Source: Actinomycetota bacterium
Lineage (GTDB): Bacteria; Actinomycetota; Actinomycetes; S36-B12; UBA5976
Reading direction: 5' to 3'
Length of the DNA: 8,460 bases
Assembly: GCA_009918865.1 (NCBI GenBank)
Contig: RGCY01000045.1
Location: forward strand, 1 to 8,460
In this document: positions 1 to 7,110 of the stretch, piece after piece
Position numbering within the stretch: position 1 is the stretch's first letter
Layout: each line of letters opens with the position of its first letter
The notes under the pieces: generated by a model
The model's database searches: none
What the model saw: the letters and a program-made list of their open reading frames with translations, nothing else
Told to the model about the DNA's origin: nothing
Made by a program: the position numbers and the translations under genes

Positions 1-13
1 GACTGAGTAGACC

Positions 14-38
14 GATTCGCGCTCGCGCTTGGCGAATC
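14..38 (+). terminator. Hairpin just after the upstream stop codons, possible terminator
   Basis: GATTCGC at 14-20 is perfectly complementary to GCGAATC at 32-38, giving a 7-bp stem around an 11-nt GC-rich loop. It follows stop codons at 4-6 and 8-10, where an upstream gene could end. There is no T-run after the stem, so termination is only a guess. The repeat itself is directly visible. Confidence 0.3.
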
Positions 39-119
39 ACGGCGGCGTCACCGGGGTAGCCCTGCGTCAATGTCCCCAGCGAGCGACTTTCGCAAGCCCC
101 CGATAGGCTCTCCGCGCTG

Positions 120-163
120 TCATCGGGCGTCGCAGGCTCACCTCTGCGGGCCGCCCCCGATGA
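120..163 (+). promoter_or_regulatory. Long imperfect hairpin in the atpB leader
   Basis: TCATCGGG (120-127) pairs perfectly with CCCGATGA (156-163). Inside it, CG (128-129) can pair with CG (152-153), and CGCAG (131-135) pairs with CTGCG (144-148) around an 8-nt loop. This gives about 15 base pairs with small bulges. The stem lies about 70 nt before the atpB start and is not followed by a T-run, so it looks more like a 5'-leader structure than a simple terminator. A second copy of the 3' arm core (CCCGAT at 99-104) could compete for the 5' arm. A regulatory role is inferred, and no known riboswitch class was recognised. Confidence 0.4.
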
Positions 164-221
164 TGGCTCCCCTTATGTACGACTCGTGTGTGACTTGGCG
201 CGAGCCTGGTCTGCCCTTGTT

Positions 222-226
222 GGAGG
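222..226 (+). promoter_or_regulatory. Ribosome binding site that places the atpB start
   Basis: GGAGG at 222-226 is a perfect Shine-Dalgarno core. It directly abuts the TTG codon at 227, which leaves no spacer, but lies 6 nt before the in-frame GTG at 233. This spacing favours GTG 233 as the atpB start. Confidence 0.55.
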
Positions 227-232
227 TTGAAG

Positions 233-1057
233 GTGTTTGGGAGCGTCGTGGTGCCGGCTGACGGCGGTTGCCATTTGCTCAGTGGGTGTGGCTTTCCTGC
301 ACCCAGTGCAGACATTTTCAACTGGCCCGTGTTGGCAACTTTTCACTTGTTTGGCATTGAATTCCACATCACCAAGCCAGTTGTTTTGATGATGATCGGT
401 ACCGCACTCATCATGGCGTTCTTCTTGATTGCGGGCGCGAAATCAAAGCTGGTTCCAAGCCGATTCCAGTCTCTTGGGGAGATTGGCTACACCTTCGTGC
501 GCGACCAAATCTCCCGGGAAGTCATCGGCAAAGACGGCGATAAGTACGTGCCGTTGTTAGTGTCTTTGTTCTTCTTCGTGTGGGTGCTGAACCTGTTTAG
601 CGTTATTCCCGGAGCACAGTTCCCTGTGACAAGTAAGTTCGCTTTCCCCGTGGCGCTCGCCCTGATGGTGTGGGTGACATACATGGTGCTGGGAATGAAA
701 AAGCAGGGTCCAATCAAGTTCTTCACGAACATGATGTTCCCTCCGGGATTGCCAAAGCCGATTTACTTGATTCTCGCTCCGATCGAGTTGCTGTCCAATG
801 TGTTTGTGCGCCCCTTCACGCTGGCTGTTCGTCTCTTCGCCAACATGTTCGCGGGTCACTTGCTCATCACCATTTTCTCGATTGGCGCTTGGTATCTGTT
901 GAGTCCAAGCGTCATCGGAGCCATCGGCTCAACCGCGTCGTTTGCCATGACGGTTGCTTTGACCGGCTTTGAAATGTTCATTCAGTTCCTCCAAGCATTC
1001 ATCTTCACGTTGCTGACCGCTGTTTACATCGGCGGTTCGCTGCACGCGGAGCACTGA
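233..1057 (+). CDS. atpB: F1Fo ATP synthase subunit a
   Basis: Membrane stator subunit of Fo. It forms the two half-channels that carry protons to and from the c-ring. The protein has about five hydrophobic segments (roughly residues 50-69, 105-127, 135-155, 180-222 and the C-terminal 235-270). The conserved PFTLAVRLFAN motif contains the essential arginine (R200, equivalent to E. coli R210). H209 and E247 sit where E. coli has Glu219 and His245; this His/Glu swap is common in bacterial a subunits. The motif ADIFNWP near residue 30 matches the actinobacterial N-terminus. The start is uncertain: GTG 233 has GGAGG 6 nt upstream, while TTG 227 has no spacer and GTG 248 or 251 would give shorter proteins. 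At about 274 residues with GTG 233 it is a normal length. It is the first gene of the operon; atpI is not visible in the window. Confidence 0.96.
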   Translation: MFGSVVVPADGGCHLLSGCGFPAPSADIFNWPVLATFHLFGIEFHITKPVVLMMIGTALIMAFFLIAGAKSKLVPSRFQSLGEIGYTFVRDQISREVIGKDGDKYVPLLVSLFFFVWVLNLFSVIPGAQFPVTSKFAFPVALALMVWVTYMVLGMKKQGPIKFFTNMMFPPGLPKPIYLILAPIELLSNVFVRPFTLAVRLFANMFAGHLLITIFSIGAWYLLSPSVIGAIGSTASFAMTVALTGFEMFIQFLQAFIFTLLTAVYIGGSLHAEH

Positions 1058-1111
1058 CACCACAGTTACGACGAGACCACACCACAACTAAAGAGCACAC
1101 ACAGACTTGAT

Positions 1112-1128
1112 CGGTGGAGAGTCCACCG
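1112..1128 (+). promoter_or_regulatory. Intercistronic hairpin before atpE
   Basis: CGGTGGA (1112-1118) and TCCACCG (1122-1128) form a perfect 7-bp stem with a 3-nt loop in the 96-nt gap between atpB and atpE. It ends 12 nt before the AAGGA ribosome binding site (1141-1145) and 25 nt before the atpE ATG. Because c is needed in many more copies than a, a structure here could protect a processed 3' transcript or aid atpE translation. The hairpin is directly visible; the role is inferred. Confidence 0.45.
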
Positions 1129-1153
1129 CTCACGACAGAAAAGGACGGACACC

Positions 1154-1378
1154 ATGTCCCTGCTGGCAGAGGTCACCGGCTCCCTCGGCCCGATTGGCTA
1201 CGGCCTTGCGGCCATCGGCCCTGGTATCGGTATCGGAATCATCTTCGGTAACGGTGTTCAGGCCATCGCACGTCAGCCTGAGGCTTACGGCGTTATCCGT
1301 CAGAACATGCTTCTCGGCTTTGCTTTGGCTGAGGCGCTCGCTCTGATTGGTTTCGTTGCCCCATTCGTTTTGAAGTAA
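1154..1378 (+). CDS. atpE: F1Fo ATP synthase subunit c (proteolipid)
   Basis: Two-helix membrane proteolipid that assembles into the rotating c-ring of Fo. The 74-residue protein has the glycine-rich first helix (GPGIGIGIIFG, residues 22-32), the polar loop RQPE (40-43) that contacts gamma and epsilon, and a second helix carrying the ion-binding carboxylate E60 in FALAEALALIGF. E60 is followed by alanine rather than the Ser/Thr typical of Na+-binding rings, so proton coupling is more likely. ATG is chosen because AAGGA lies 8 nt upstream. The gene is separated from atpB by 96 nt holding a hairpin, the largest gap inside the operon. Confidence 0.98.
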   Translation: MSLLAEVTGSLGPIGYGLAAIGPGIGIGIIFGNGVQAIARQPEAYGVIRQNMLLGFALAEALALIGFVAPFVLK

Positions 1379-1421
1379 TCCGACTCATCCGGCGCAACCG
1401 CGCGTCTGAAGGGAGCCCACA

Positions 1422-1970
1422 GTGGGCCATGTGACCATCCTCGCCTCCGAAGGCGGCAACTCACCGTTGCTACCTCCGATTGACGAACTCATCATCGGTC
1501 TCATCGCGTTCTTCCTCATCTTCTTTGTGCTTGCGAAGAAGGCGTTCCCGAGCATCGCGAAGACACTCGATGCGCGCGCTGACGCCATCGAGGGTGGTCT
1601 TGAGCGCGCAGCTAAGGCGCAGGAAGAAGCCACGCGCACCCTTGTGGCTTATCAGGCTCAACTTGAGCAGGCGCGCACAGAAGCAGCCGAAATTCGCACG
1701 AGTGCTCAGGCGCAGGGTCATGCGATTGTGGAAGAGGCGCGCGCTAAGGCCAGTGAGGCTGCGACTGCAGAGGCTGCACGTGCAGTTGCGCAGATTTCTG
1801 CCGAGCGCGCCACCGTGGCTGCCTCCCTGCAGAAGGAAATCGGCGACCTCGCGATTGTGCTTGCCGGCAAGATTGTTGGCGAATCGCTGGCCGACGACGC
1901 TAAGGCTCGTGCCACCGTGGATCGGTTCCTCGATGATCTTGAGGCTCAAGCAAAGCAGGCACAACGCTGA
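1422..1970 (+). CDS. atpF: F1Fo ATP synthase subunit b
   Basis: Peripheral-stalk subunit that holds the alpha3beta3 head against rotation. It has a short N-terminus, one membrane helix (about residues 22-38, rich in Ile, Leu and Phe) and then a long Ala/Glu/Arg/Lys/Gln-rich helix to the end that would form the dimeric coiled coil and bind delta. At 182 residues it has the usual length for an actinobacterial b subunit. The start is GTG, supported by AAGGGAG 6 nt upstream (1409-1415); a second in-frame GTG at 1431 is a weaker alternative. The stop TGA overlaps the atpH ATG by one base (TGATG), a translational-coupling arrangement. There is no fusion to delta, unlike the mycobacterial b-delta protein. 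Confidence 0.96.
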   Translation: MGHVTILASEGGNSPLLPPIDELIIGLIAFFLIFFVLAKKAFPSIAKTLDARADAIEGGLERAAKAQEEATRTLVAYQAQLEQARTEAAEIRTSAQAQGHAIVEEARAKASEAATAEAARAVAQISAERATVAASLQKEIGDLAIVLAGKIVGESLADDAKARATVDRFLDDLEAQAKQAQR

Positions 1971-2782
1971 TGTTCGGATCCAGCCGCGAATCACTCGCCA
2001 CGTTGCGCACTGCATTGCAGGCGCGTCACTCTGACGCGTCTCTTGCGAGCGTGGCTGGCGAGTTACTCGCTGTTGCCGGCACCTTGTCTCGCGAGAAGGC
2101 TTTGCGTGTTGCGCTGGCAGATGCCGGCACCACAGTCGCAACGCGCTCTGGTGTTGCGAACAGCGTGTTCAGCGGCAAAGTCGGTGCCACAACGTTGGCC
2201 ATTGTGGATGAGGTCATCGCTGCGCGCTGGTCCAACGATGCTGACCTCGTTGCTGCCCTGGAAGTGCTCGGTGCTCAGGCCGCATGCATTGCTGCTCAGA
2301 GTCAGAATGCCCTTGACCGCGTTGAAGAGGAAGTGTTCCTTTTCGGTCGCGCGGTGGCAGGGTCTTCTGAACTACAAATGGCGCTCACAAATCCGTCACT
2401 TTCCGCAGCCGCGAAGTCCGGAATTGTGGAGTCACTGCTCGCAGGAAAAGCCCATGACATCACGGGCATGCTGCTCACCGCTCGCATCGCAGATTTGCGT
2501 GGTGCGCGAGTTGACTCGGCGGTGGAGGAGCTACTTGAGGTGGCCGCAGACCAACGCAAACGCTTGGTTGCGGAAGTGACCAGCGCCGTCTCGTTGACGA
2601 CCGAGCAGCACGCGAGGCTTGCCAACGCTCTGAAGTCTTTAACCGGGCGCGACATCAACATCAACGTCATCATCGACCGCGAAGTCCTTGGCGGAATTCG
2701 CGTGCGCATCGGTGACGACCTCATTGACGGAACCATCGCTTCACGACTCGAATCAGCATCTCGAGCCGTGAAGGCTGACTGA
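1970..2782 (+). CDS. atpH: F1Fo ATP synthase subunit delta
   Basis: Connects the peripheral stalk (b) to the top of the F1 head (OSCP-type protein). The 270-residue length is well above the 177 or so of E. coli but normal for actinobacterial delta, which carries extra N-terminal helical sequence. The C-terminal part shows the family signature: a basic helix-strand stretch ending in DREVLGGIRVRIGDDLIDGT and then SRLESASRAV. The ATG shares its A with the atpF stop codon, and no strong ribosome binding site is seen, so translation is probably coupled to atpF. A 43-nt gap follows before atpA. Confidence 0.95.
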   Translation: MFGSSRESLATLRTALQARHSDASLASVAGELLAVAGTLSREKALRVALADAGTTVATRSGVANSVFSGKVGATTLAIVDEVIAARWSNDADLVAALEVLGAQAACIAAQSQNALDRVEEEVFLFGRAVAGSSELQMALTNPSLSAAAKSGIVESLLAGKAHDITGMLLTARIADLRGARVDSAVEELLEVAADQRKRLVAEVTSAVSLTTEQHARLANALKSLTGRDININVIIDREVLGGIRVRIGDDLIDGTIASRLESASRAVKAD

Positions 2783-2825
2783 CCTAAGCCACGAACCACA
2801 CCACGACGCAAGGAAGCAGGACACC

Positions 2826-4451
2826 ATGACCGAGTTGACGATCCGCCCGGAGGAAATCCGCGACGCGATCGCGAAGGCCGTGAGCTCGTACTCCGCAACG
2901 ACCGCCCGCGAAGAAGTGGGTCGAGTGGTGGAGACCGGCGACGGCATCGCCCGAGTTGAGGGTTTGCACTCCGCCATGACCAATGAGTTGCTGGAGTTTG
3001 AAGGCGGCTTGCTCGGTATCGCGCTGAACCTTGATGTGCGCGAAATCGGTGCGGTTCTCCTTGGCGATGGCGCAAAGGTTGAAGAAGGTCAGGCAGTACG
3101 CCGCACCGGAGAGATTCTCTCCGTGCCAGTGGGCGATGGCTTCCTTGGTCGTGTGGTGAACCCACTAGGTGAGCCGATTGATGGTCTTGGCCCTATCGCC
3201 ACCGAAAGCCGTCGCGCCCTTGAGTTGCAGGCCCCTTCGGTCGTGCAGCGTCAGCCAGTGAAGGAGCCGCTGCAAACGGGTATCAAGGCCATCGACGCCA
3301 TGACCGCCATTGGTCGCGGTCAGCGCCAACTGATCATTGGTGACCGCCAGACCGGTAAGACCGCGGTGGCGATTGACACCATCATCAACCAGCGCGATAA
3401 CTGGAAGTCCGGAGACCCGAAGAAGCAGGTGCGCTGCATCTACGTTGCGATTGGCCAGAAGGGTTCCACCATCGCCGGTGTCAAGGGTGCGCTTGAAGAG
3501 AACGGCGCCATGGAATACACCACCATCGTCGCCGCACCCGCATCAGACTCCGCAGGCTTTAAGTACCTAGCGCCCTACACCGGTTCGGCTATCGGCCAAC
3601 ACTGGATGTACCAGGGCAAGCATGTTCTTATCGTGTTCGACGACCTGAGCAAGCAGGCTGAGGCCTACCGCTCGGTGTCGCTGCTGCTGCGCCGCCCACC
3701 GGGTCGTGAGGCCTACCCAGGCGACGTCTTCTACTTACACTCCCGTTTGCTTGAGCGTTGCGCCAAACTCAGTGATGAGCTCGGTGGCGGTTCAATGACT
3801 GGTCTGCCCATCATTGAAACCAAGGCCAACGACGTGTCGGCTTACATCCCCACCAACGTTATCTCCATTACCGACGGCCAGTGCTTCCTTGAGTCTGACC
3901 TGTTCAACTCTGGTGTGCGCCCAGCCATCAACGTTGGTATCTCGGTTTCGCGTGTGGGTGGTTCCGCGCAGAGCAAGGCAATGAAGAAGGTTGCCGGTCG
4001 TCTGCGTCTCGACCTCGCCCAGTACCGCGAACTCGAAGCATTCGCCGCTTTCGGTTCTGACCTCGATGCCGCATCGAAGGCACAACTTGAGCGCGGTGCG
4101 CGTCTGGTTGAAATCCTGAAGCAGCCTCAGTACCAGCCGCAATCAATGGAACTTGAAGTCATGTCTGTGTGGGCAGGAACTTCCGGAAACCTTGATGACG
4201 TGCCGTTGGAAGACGTGCGTCGTTTTGACCGCGAATTCCTTGAGTTCGTGCAGCGCGAGCGCAAGGAACTCGTGGACACCATCCGCAGCACCGCGGACCT
4301 CTCTGATGATTCCATCAAACTTCTTGAGCAAGCCATCAGTTTCTTCAAGAAGCAGTTCCAGACGTCATCAGGCACGCTCATCGGTAACGAAAGCGTGGAC
4401 GCGCTTGAGGAGTCTGAAGTTGGTCAAGCAGCAATCACGGTGGTGAAGTAG
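2826..4451 (+). CDS. atpA: F1Fo ATP synthase subunit alpha
   Basis: Non-catalytic nucleotide-binding subunit of the alpha3beta3 hexamer. The 541-residue protein shows the full family layout: the N-terminal beta-barrel domain, the P-loop GDRQTGKT at 172-179, the Walker B-type LIVFDDLSKQAEAYR stretch, LLRRPPGREAYPGDVFYLHSR, and GVRPAINVGISVSRVGGSAQ with the arginine finger R376 (E. coli R373) that reaches into the neighbouring beta catalytic site. The C-terminal helical domain is intact. The length is typical of actinobacterial alpha subunits, which have a C-terminal extension relative to E. coli (513). The ATG start is supported by AAGGA and CAGGA purine tracts at 2810-2821. The stop lies 7 nt before atpG. 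This subunit is normal, in contrast to its partner beta. Confidence 0.98.
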   Translation: MTELTIRPEEIRDAIAKAVSSYSATTAREEVGRVVETGDGIARVEGLHSAMTNELLEFEGGLLGIALNLDVREIGAVLLGDGAKVEEGQAVRRTGEILSVPVGDGFLGRVVNPLGEPIDGLGPIATESRRALELQAPSVVQRQPVKEPLQTGIKAIDAMTAIGRGQRQLIIGDRQTGKTAVAIDTIINQRDNWKSGDPKKQVRCIYVAIGQKGSTIAGVKGALEENGAMEYTTIVAAPASDSAGFKYLAPYTGSAIGQHWMYQGKHVLIVFDDLSKQAEAYRSVSLLLRRPPGREAYPGDVFYLHSRLLERCAKLSDELGGGSMTGLPIIETKANDVSAYIPTNVISITDGQCFLESDLFNSGVRPAINVGISVSRVGGSAQSKAMKKVAGRLRLDLAQYRELEAFAAFGSDLDAASKAQLERGARLVEILKQPQYQPQSMELEVMSVWAGTSGNLDDVPLEDVRRFDREFLEFVQRERKELVDTIRSTADLSDDSIKLLEQAISFFKKQFQTSSGTLIGNESVDALEESEVGQAAITVVK

Positions 4452-4458
4452 TCACCTC

Positions 4459-5376
4459 ATGGGCGCGCAACTCAGGGTCTACCGCCGACGCATTAAGTCG
4501 GTCAAGGCCACCAAGAAGATCACGAAGGCGATGGAACTCATTGCGTCTTCGCGCATCGTCAAGGCACAACAGCGGGTGCAGGCAGCAACGCCGTACACCC
4601 GTGAGTTGACGCGCGCTATTTCCGCGGCTGCGAGCCATGGCAATGTCGATCACCCATTGGTGCGCACGCAAGCCAAGGAAGTAAAGCGTGCTGCGATTGT
4701 GTTGGTCACCGCCGATCGTGGTTTGGCAGGTGCTTATTCATCCAACATCATCAAGGAAGGTGAACAACTAACAGCGCTGCTCAAAGAGCGTGGTCTGGAA
4801 GTTGAACCTTTCCTTGTTGGTCGCAAAGCGGTGGGCTACTACAAATTCCGTGAGCGCAAGATTGCTGGTTCGTGGACTGGGTTCACTGACCAGCCGATGT
4901 ACTCCAACGCCAAGGAAATTGCCGCAGCACTGCTCGAAAAGTTCGTCGCTCCAGTTGAGCAAGGGGGAGTGCAGGAAATCCACATCGTCTACACGCACTT
5001 CGCGAATATGGTCACCCAGACACCGACGGTGACTCGCATCCTGCCTTTGCAGGTGCAGGAAGTGTCCGCCGAAGATGCGAAGAAGTCTGGGTCTTACTTC
5101 CCCCTGTACGAGTTTGAGCCGAGCCCAGAAGGCGTGCTTGACGCACTGCTTCCGCGCTATATCGAGAACCTTGTCTACACGTCGTTGTTGCTGGCTGCGG
5201 CCAGCGAGCACGCCGCTCGTCGGCGCGCGATGAAGTCGGCGACTGACAACGCCGAAGAAATGATCCGCGCGCTTTCGCGTGCAGCCAACCAGGCTCGTCA
5301 AGCCGAAATCACCCAAGAAATCAGCGAAATTGTCGGCGGCGCCGACGCGCTGGCTTCAGCAAACGCAGGAAACTGA
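4459..5376 (+). CDS. atpG: F1Fo ATP synthase subunit gamma
   Basis: Central rotor shaft that transmits c-ring rotation to the catalytic sites. At 305 residues it is a normal length for Actinomycetota. The N-terminal helix carries the conserved RIKSVKATKKITKAMELIAS region (residues 12-31), and the C-terminal helix has the family stretch around YTSLLLAAASEHAARRRAMK followed by SATDNAEEM. These two helices form the coiled-coil shaft. The globular middle domain contains VTADRGLAGAYSSN. The ATG lies 7 nt after the atpA stop, with no strong Shine-Dalgarno between, so initiation probably relies on ribosomes finishing atpA. An 8-nt gap carrying GAGGAG leads into atpD. Confidence 0.97.
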   Translation: MGAQLRVYRRRIKSVKATKKITKAMELIASSRIVKAQQRVQAATPYTRELTRAISAAASHGNVDHPLVRTQAKEVKRAAIVLVTADRGLAGAYSSNIIKEGEQLTALLKERGLEVEPFLVGRKAVGYYKFRERKIAGSWTGFTDQPMYSNAKEIAAALLEKFVAPVEQGGVQEIHIVYTHFANMVTQTPTVTRILPLQVQEVSAEDAKKSGSYFPLYEFEPSPEGVLDALLPRYIENLVYTSLLLAAASEHAARRRAMKSATDNAEEMIRALSRAANQARQAEITQEISEIVGGADALASANAGN

Positions 5377-5384
5377 GGAGAGCC

Positions 5385-6719
5385 ATGACCACCACCGCAA
5401 CGACCACTGCCGGCCGCGTCGCACGCGTGACCGGGCCCGTCGTCGACGTGGAGTTCCCCGTCGAGGCGATGCCGGCGCTGTTCAACGCCCTCACCGTTGA
5501 GGTGGAGTTCTCGGGCACCAAGCGCACCCTGACTTTGGAGGTGGCGCAGCACCTTGGTGACAACCTGGTGCGCACCATCTCGATGCAACCGACTGACGGT
5601 CTTGTGCGTGGTGCTTCGGTGCACGACACGGGTAACGCCATCTCGGTGCCGGTGGGCGATGTGACCAAGGGCCACGTGTGGAACGCACTCGGCGAGTCAC
5701 TGGACGTTCCCACCTCATCACTGGAGGTCAAGGAGCGCTGGGGTATCCACCGTCAAGCACCGTCTTTCGACCAACTCGAGTCAAAGACTGAGGTCTTCCA
5801 GACCGGTATCAAGGTCATTGACCTCCTCACCCCGTATGTGAAGGGTGGAAAGATCGGTCTGTTCGGTGGTGCCGGTGTCGGCAAGACCGTTCTCATTCAG
5901 GAAATGATTTACCGTGTTGCCGAAAACTTTGGTGGTGTGTCGGTGTTTGCCGGTGTCGGTGAGCGCACCCGTGAGGGTAACGACCTCTTCCTTGAAATGA
6001 CCGAGTCTGGCGTTATTTCCAAGACCGCGCTTGTGTTCGGCCAGATGGACGAGCCGCCGGGCACGCGTCTTCGTGTTGCTTTGGCTGCGCTCACCATGGC
6101 CGAGTACTTCCGTGATGTGCAGAAGCAGGACGTGTTGCTCTTCGTTGACAACATCTTCCGTTTCACCCAGGCAGGTTCAGAGGTGTCCACGCTGCTTGGT
6201 CGTATGCCATCCGCCGTGGGTTACCAGCCAACGCTGGCTGACGAGATGGGTGCACTGCAGGAGAGAATCACCTCAACTCGTGGTCACTCCATCACGTCAC
6301 TGCAGGCCATCTACGTGCCGGCAGACGACTTGACCGACCCAGCGCCAGCCACCACCTTCGCTCACTTGGACGCGACCACAGTGCTGAGCCGTCCAATTTC
6401 CGAGTTGGGTATCTACCCGGCCTTGCAGCGCTACAAGGACTTGCAGGACATCATCGCAATTCTTGGTATCGACGAACTTTCAGAAGAAGACAAGATTCTC
6501 GTCAACCGTGCTCGCCGTATTCAGCGGTTCCTTTCGCAGAACATGTTCGTGGCCGAAGCCTTCACCGGTCAGCCAGGTTCATTCGTGCCCGTTGAAGAGA
6601 CAATTGCTTCCTTCAAGGCACTCTGCGAAGGTGCTTATGACCACCTACCCGAGCAGGCATTCTTCATGTGCGGTGGCATCGAAGATGTCGAGAAGAACGC
6701 TGCGAAGTTGGCGGGCTGA
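5385..6719 (+). CDS. atpD: F1Fo ATP synthase subunit beta with an internal in-frame deletion
   Basis: Catalytic subunit that makes and hydrolyses ATP. Start ATG has GAGGAG 4 nt upstream. Intact motifs include the P-loop GGAGVGKT (161-168, K167 and T168), GERTREGND with catalytic E193 and R194 (E. coli E181, R182), Walker B LLFVDN with D255, and GIYPA with the adenine-stacking tyrosine Y344 (E. coli Y331). Directly after A346 the protein continues with LQRYKDLQD, so the roughly 30 residues normally between them are missing. These include the DPLDSTSR motif, the DP..VG..HY segment and the start of the first C-terminal helix (about E. coli 334-363). The rest of the C-terminal domain (DELSEEDK, RFLSQ, DHLPEQAF) is present. 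Length is 444 residues; adding 30 gives the usual 470-480. There is no frameshift. Whether this beta is functional cannot be told; an assembly artefact is possible. Confidence 0.95.
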   Translation: MTTTATTTAGRVARVTGPVVDVEFPVEAMPALFNALTVEVEFSGTKRTLTLEVAQHLGDNLVRTISMQPTDGLVRGASVHDTGNAISVPVGDVTKGHVWNALGESLDVPTSSLEVKERWGIHRQAPSFDQLESKTEVFQTGIKVIDLLTPYVKGGKIGLFGGAGVGKTVLIQEMIYRVAENFGGVSVFAGVGERTREGNDLFLEMTESGVISKTALVFGQMDEPPGTRLRVALAALTMAEYFRDVQKQDVLLFVDNIFRFTQAGSEVSTLLGRMPSAVGYQPTLADEMGALQERITSTRGHSITSLQAIYVPADDLTDPAPATTFAHLDATTVLSRPISELGIYPALQRYKDLQDIIAILGIDELSEEDKILVNRARRIQRFLSQNMFVAEAFTGQPGSFVPVEETIASFKALCEGAYDHLPEQAFFMCGGIEDVEKNAAKLAG

Positions 6720-6722
6720 TTG

Positions 6723-7097
6723 ATGGCTTCCTTGACCGTCAGCGTTGTTGCTGTGGACCGCAATGTGTGGTCTGGCGATGCAACATCGTTGGTTGCTGCG
6801 ACCACTGAGGGCGAGATTGGCATTCTTGCCAGTCACGAGCCAGTACTTGCTGTGCTTAAGCCTGGTGCCGTGCGCATCAAGCCGGTGGAGGGGCCCGAAA
6901 TAAGCGTCGTTGTTGACGGCGGCTTTTTCTCGGTTGATAGCAACCAAGTGCGTGTGCTCACGGGGTATGCCTTCATCGCCGATGACATGGATGCTGCAGC
7001 GACGCGCGAGGCGCTTGAAGGTGCCAAGTTGGCAGGCGACCGAGACCGCGAAGCGGTCTTGACCGCCCACTTGGAGTCACTGACCGGCTCTCGTTAA
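6723..7097 (+). CDS. atpC: F1Fo ATP synthase subunit epsilon
   Basis: Foot of the central stalk; couples gamma to the c-ring and, through its C-terminal helices, can inhibit ATP hydrolysis. The 124-residue protein has the N-terminal beta-sandwich with the family pattern EGEIGILASHEPVLAVLKPG (about residues 27-46), a glycine-containing VDGGFFSVDSNQVRVL strand pair, and a C-terminal Ala/Glu-rich helical part. ATG 6723 is preferred to the TTG directly before it (6720), which sits next to the atpD stop. Only 3 nt separate the atpD stop from this ATG and there is no strong ribosome binding site, so coupled translation is likely. It is the last gene of the operon, followed 13 nt later by a strong hairpin. 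Confidence 0.96.
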   Translation: MASLTVSVVAVDRNVWSGDATSLVAATTEGEIGILASHEPVLAVLKPGAVRIKPVEGPEISVVVDGGFFSVDSNQVRVLTGYAFIADDMDAAATREALEGAKLAGDRDREAVLTAHLESLTGSR

Positions 7098-7110
7098 CAG
7101 GCAAACGTTG

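Larger units (their letters stand above)
1..232. other. Non-coding leader upstream of the atp operon
   Basis: No convincing gene is seen here. In the + direction the three frames meet stops at 4-6, 8-10 and 57-59, so an upstream gene (in related genomes often atpI or another small membrane protein) would have to end at or before about position 60. The open stretch at 70-261 gives a proline-, arginine- and cysteine-rich peptide with no recognisable family and no good ribosome binding site, and it overlaps the atpB start. The region contains an inverted repeat at 14-38 and a larger hairpin at 120-163, listed separately. I looked for -10/-35 boxes and found none good enough to call, although the operon promoter may lie here. 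Confidence 0.6.

Noticed and set aside
90..165. tRNA or known riboswitch in the leader
   Set aside because: The stems do not form a cloverleaf, there is no TTCGA-type T-loop, and no conserved riboswitch core was recognised.
70..261. 63-residue open frame from ATG 70 in the leader
   Set aside because: No ribosome binding site, no recognisable family, composition unlike the real genes, and it overlaps the atpB start and a hairpin.
1154..1378. Na+-dependent c-ring
   Set aside because: The ion-binding E60 is followed by alanine rather than Ser/Thr, so the usual Na+ ligand pattern is not seen.
2302..3165. 287-residue open frame on the - strand across the atpH/atpA junction
   Set aside because: It lies opposite two clearly recognised genes; its Ser/Arg-rich composition is the usual shadow of GC-rich coding sequence.
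6395..6445. Frameshift or sequencing indel as the cause of the short beta subunit
   Set aside because: The frame is continuous and both sides match beta exactly, so the loss is a multiple of three and not a simple indel error. A larger assembly collapse is still possible.
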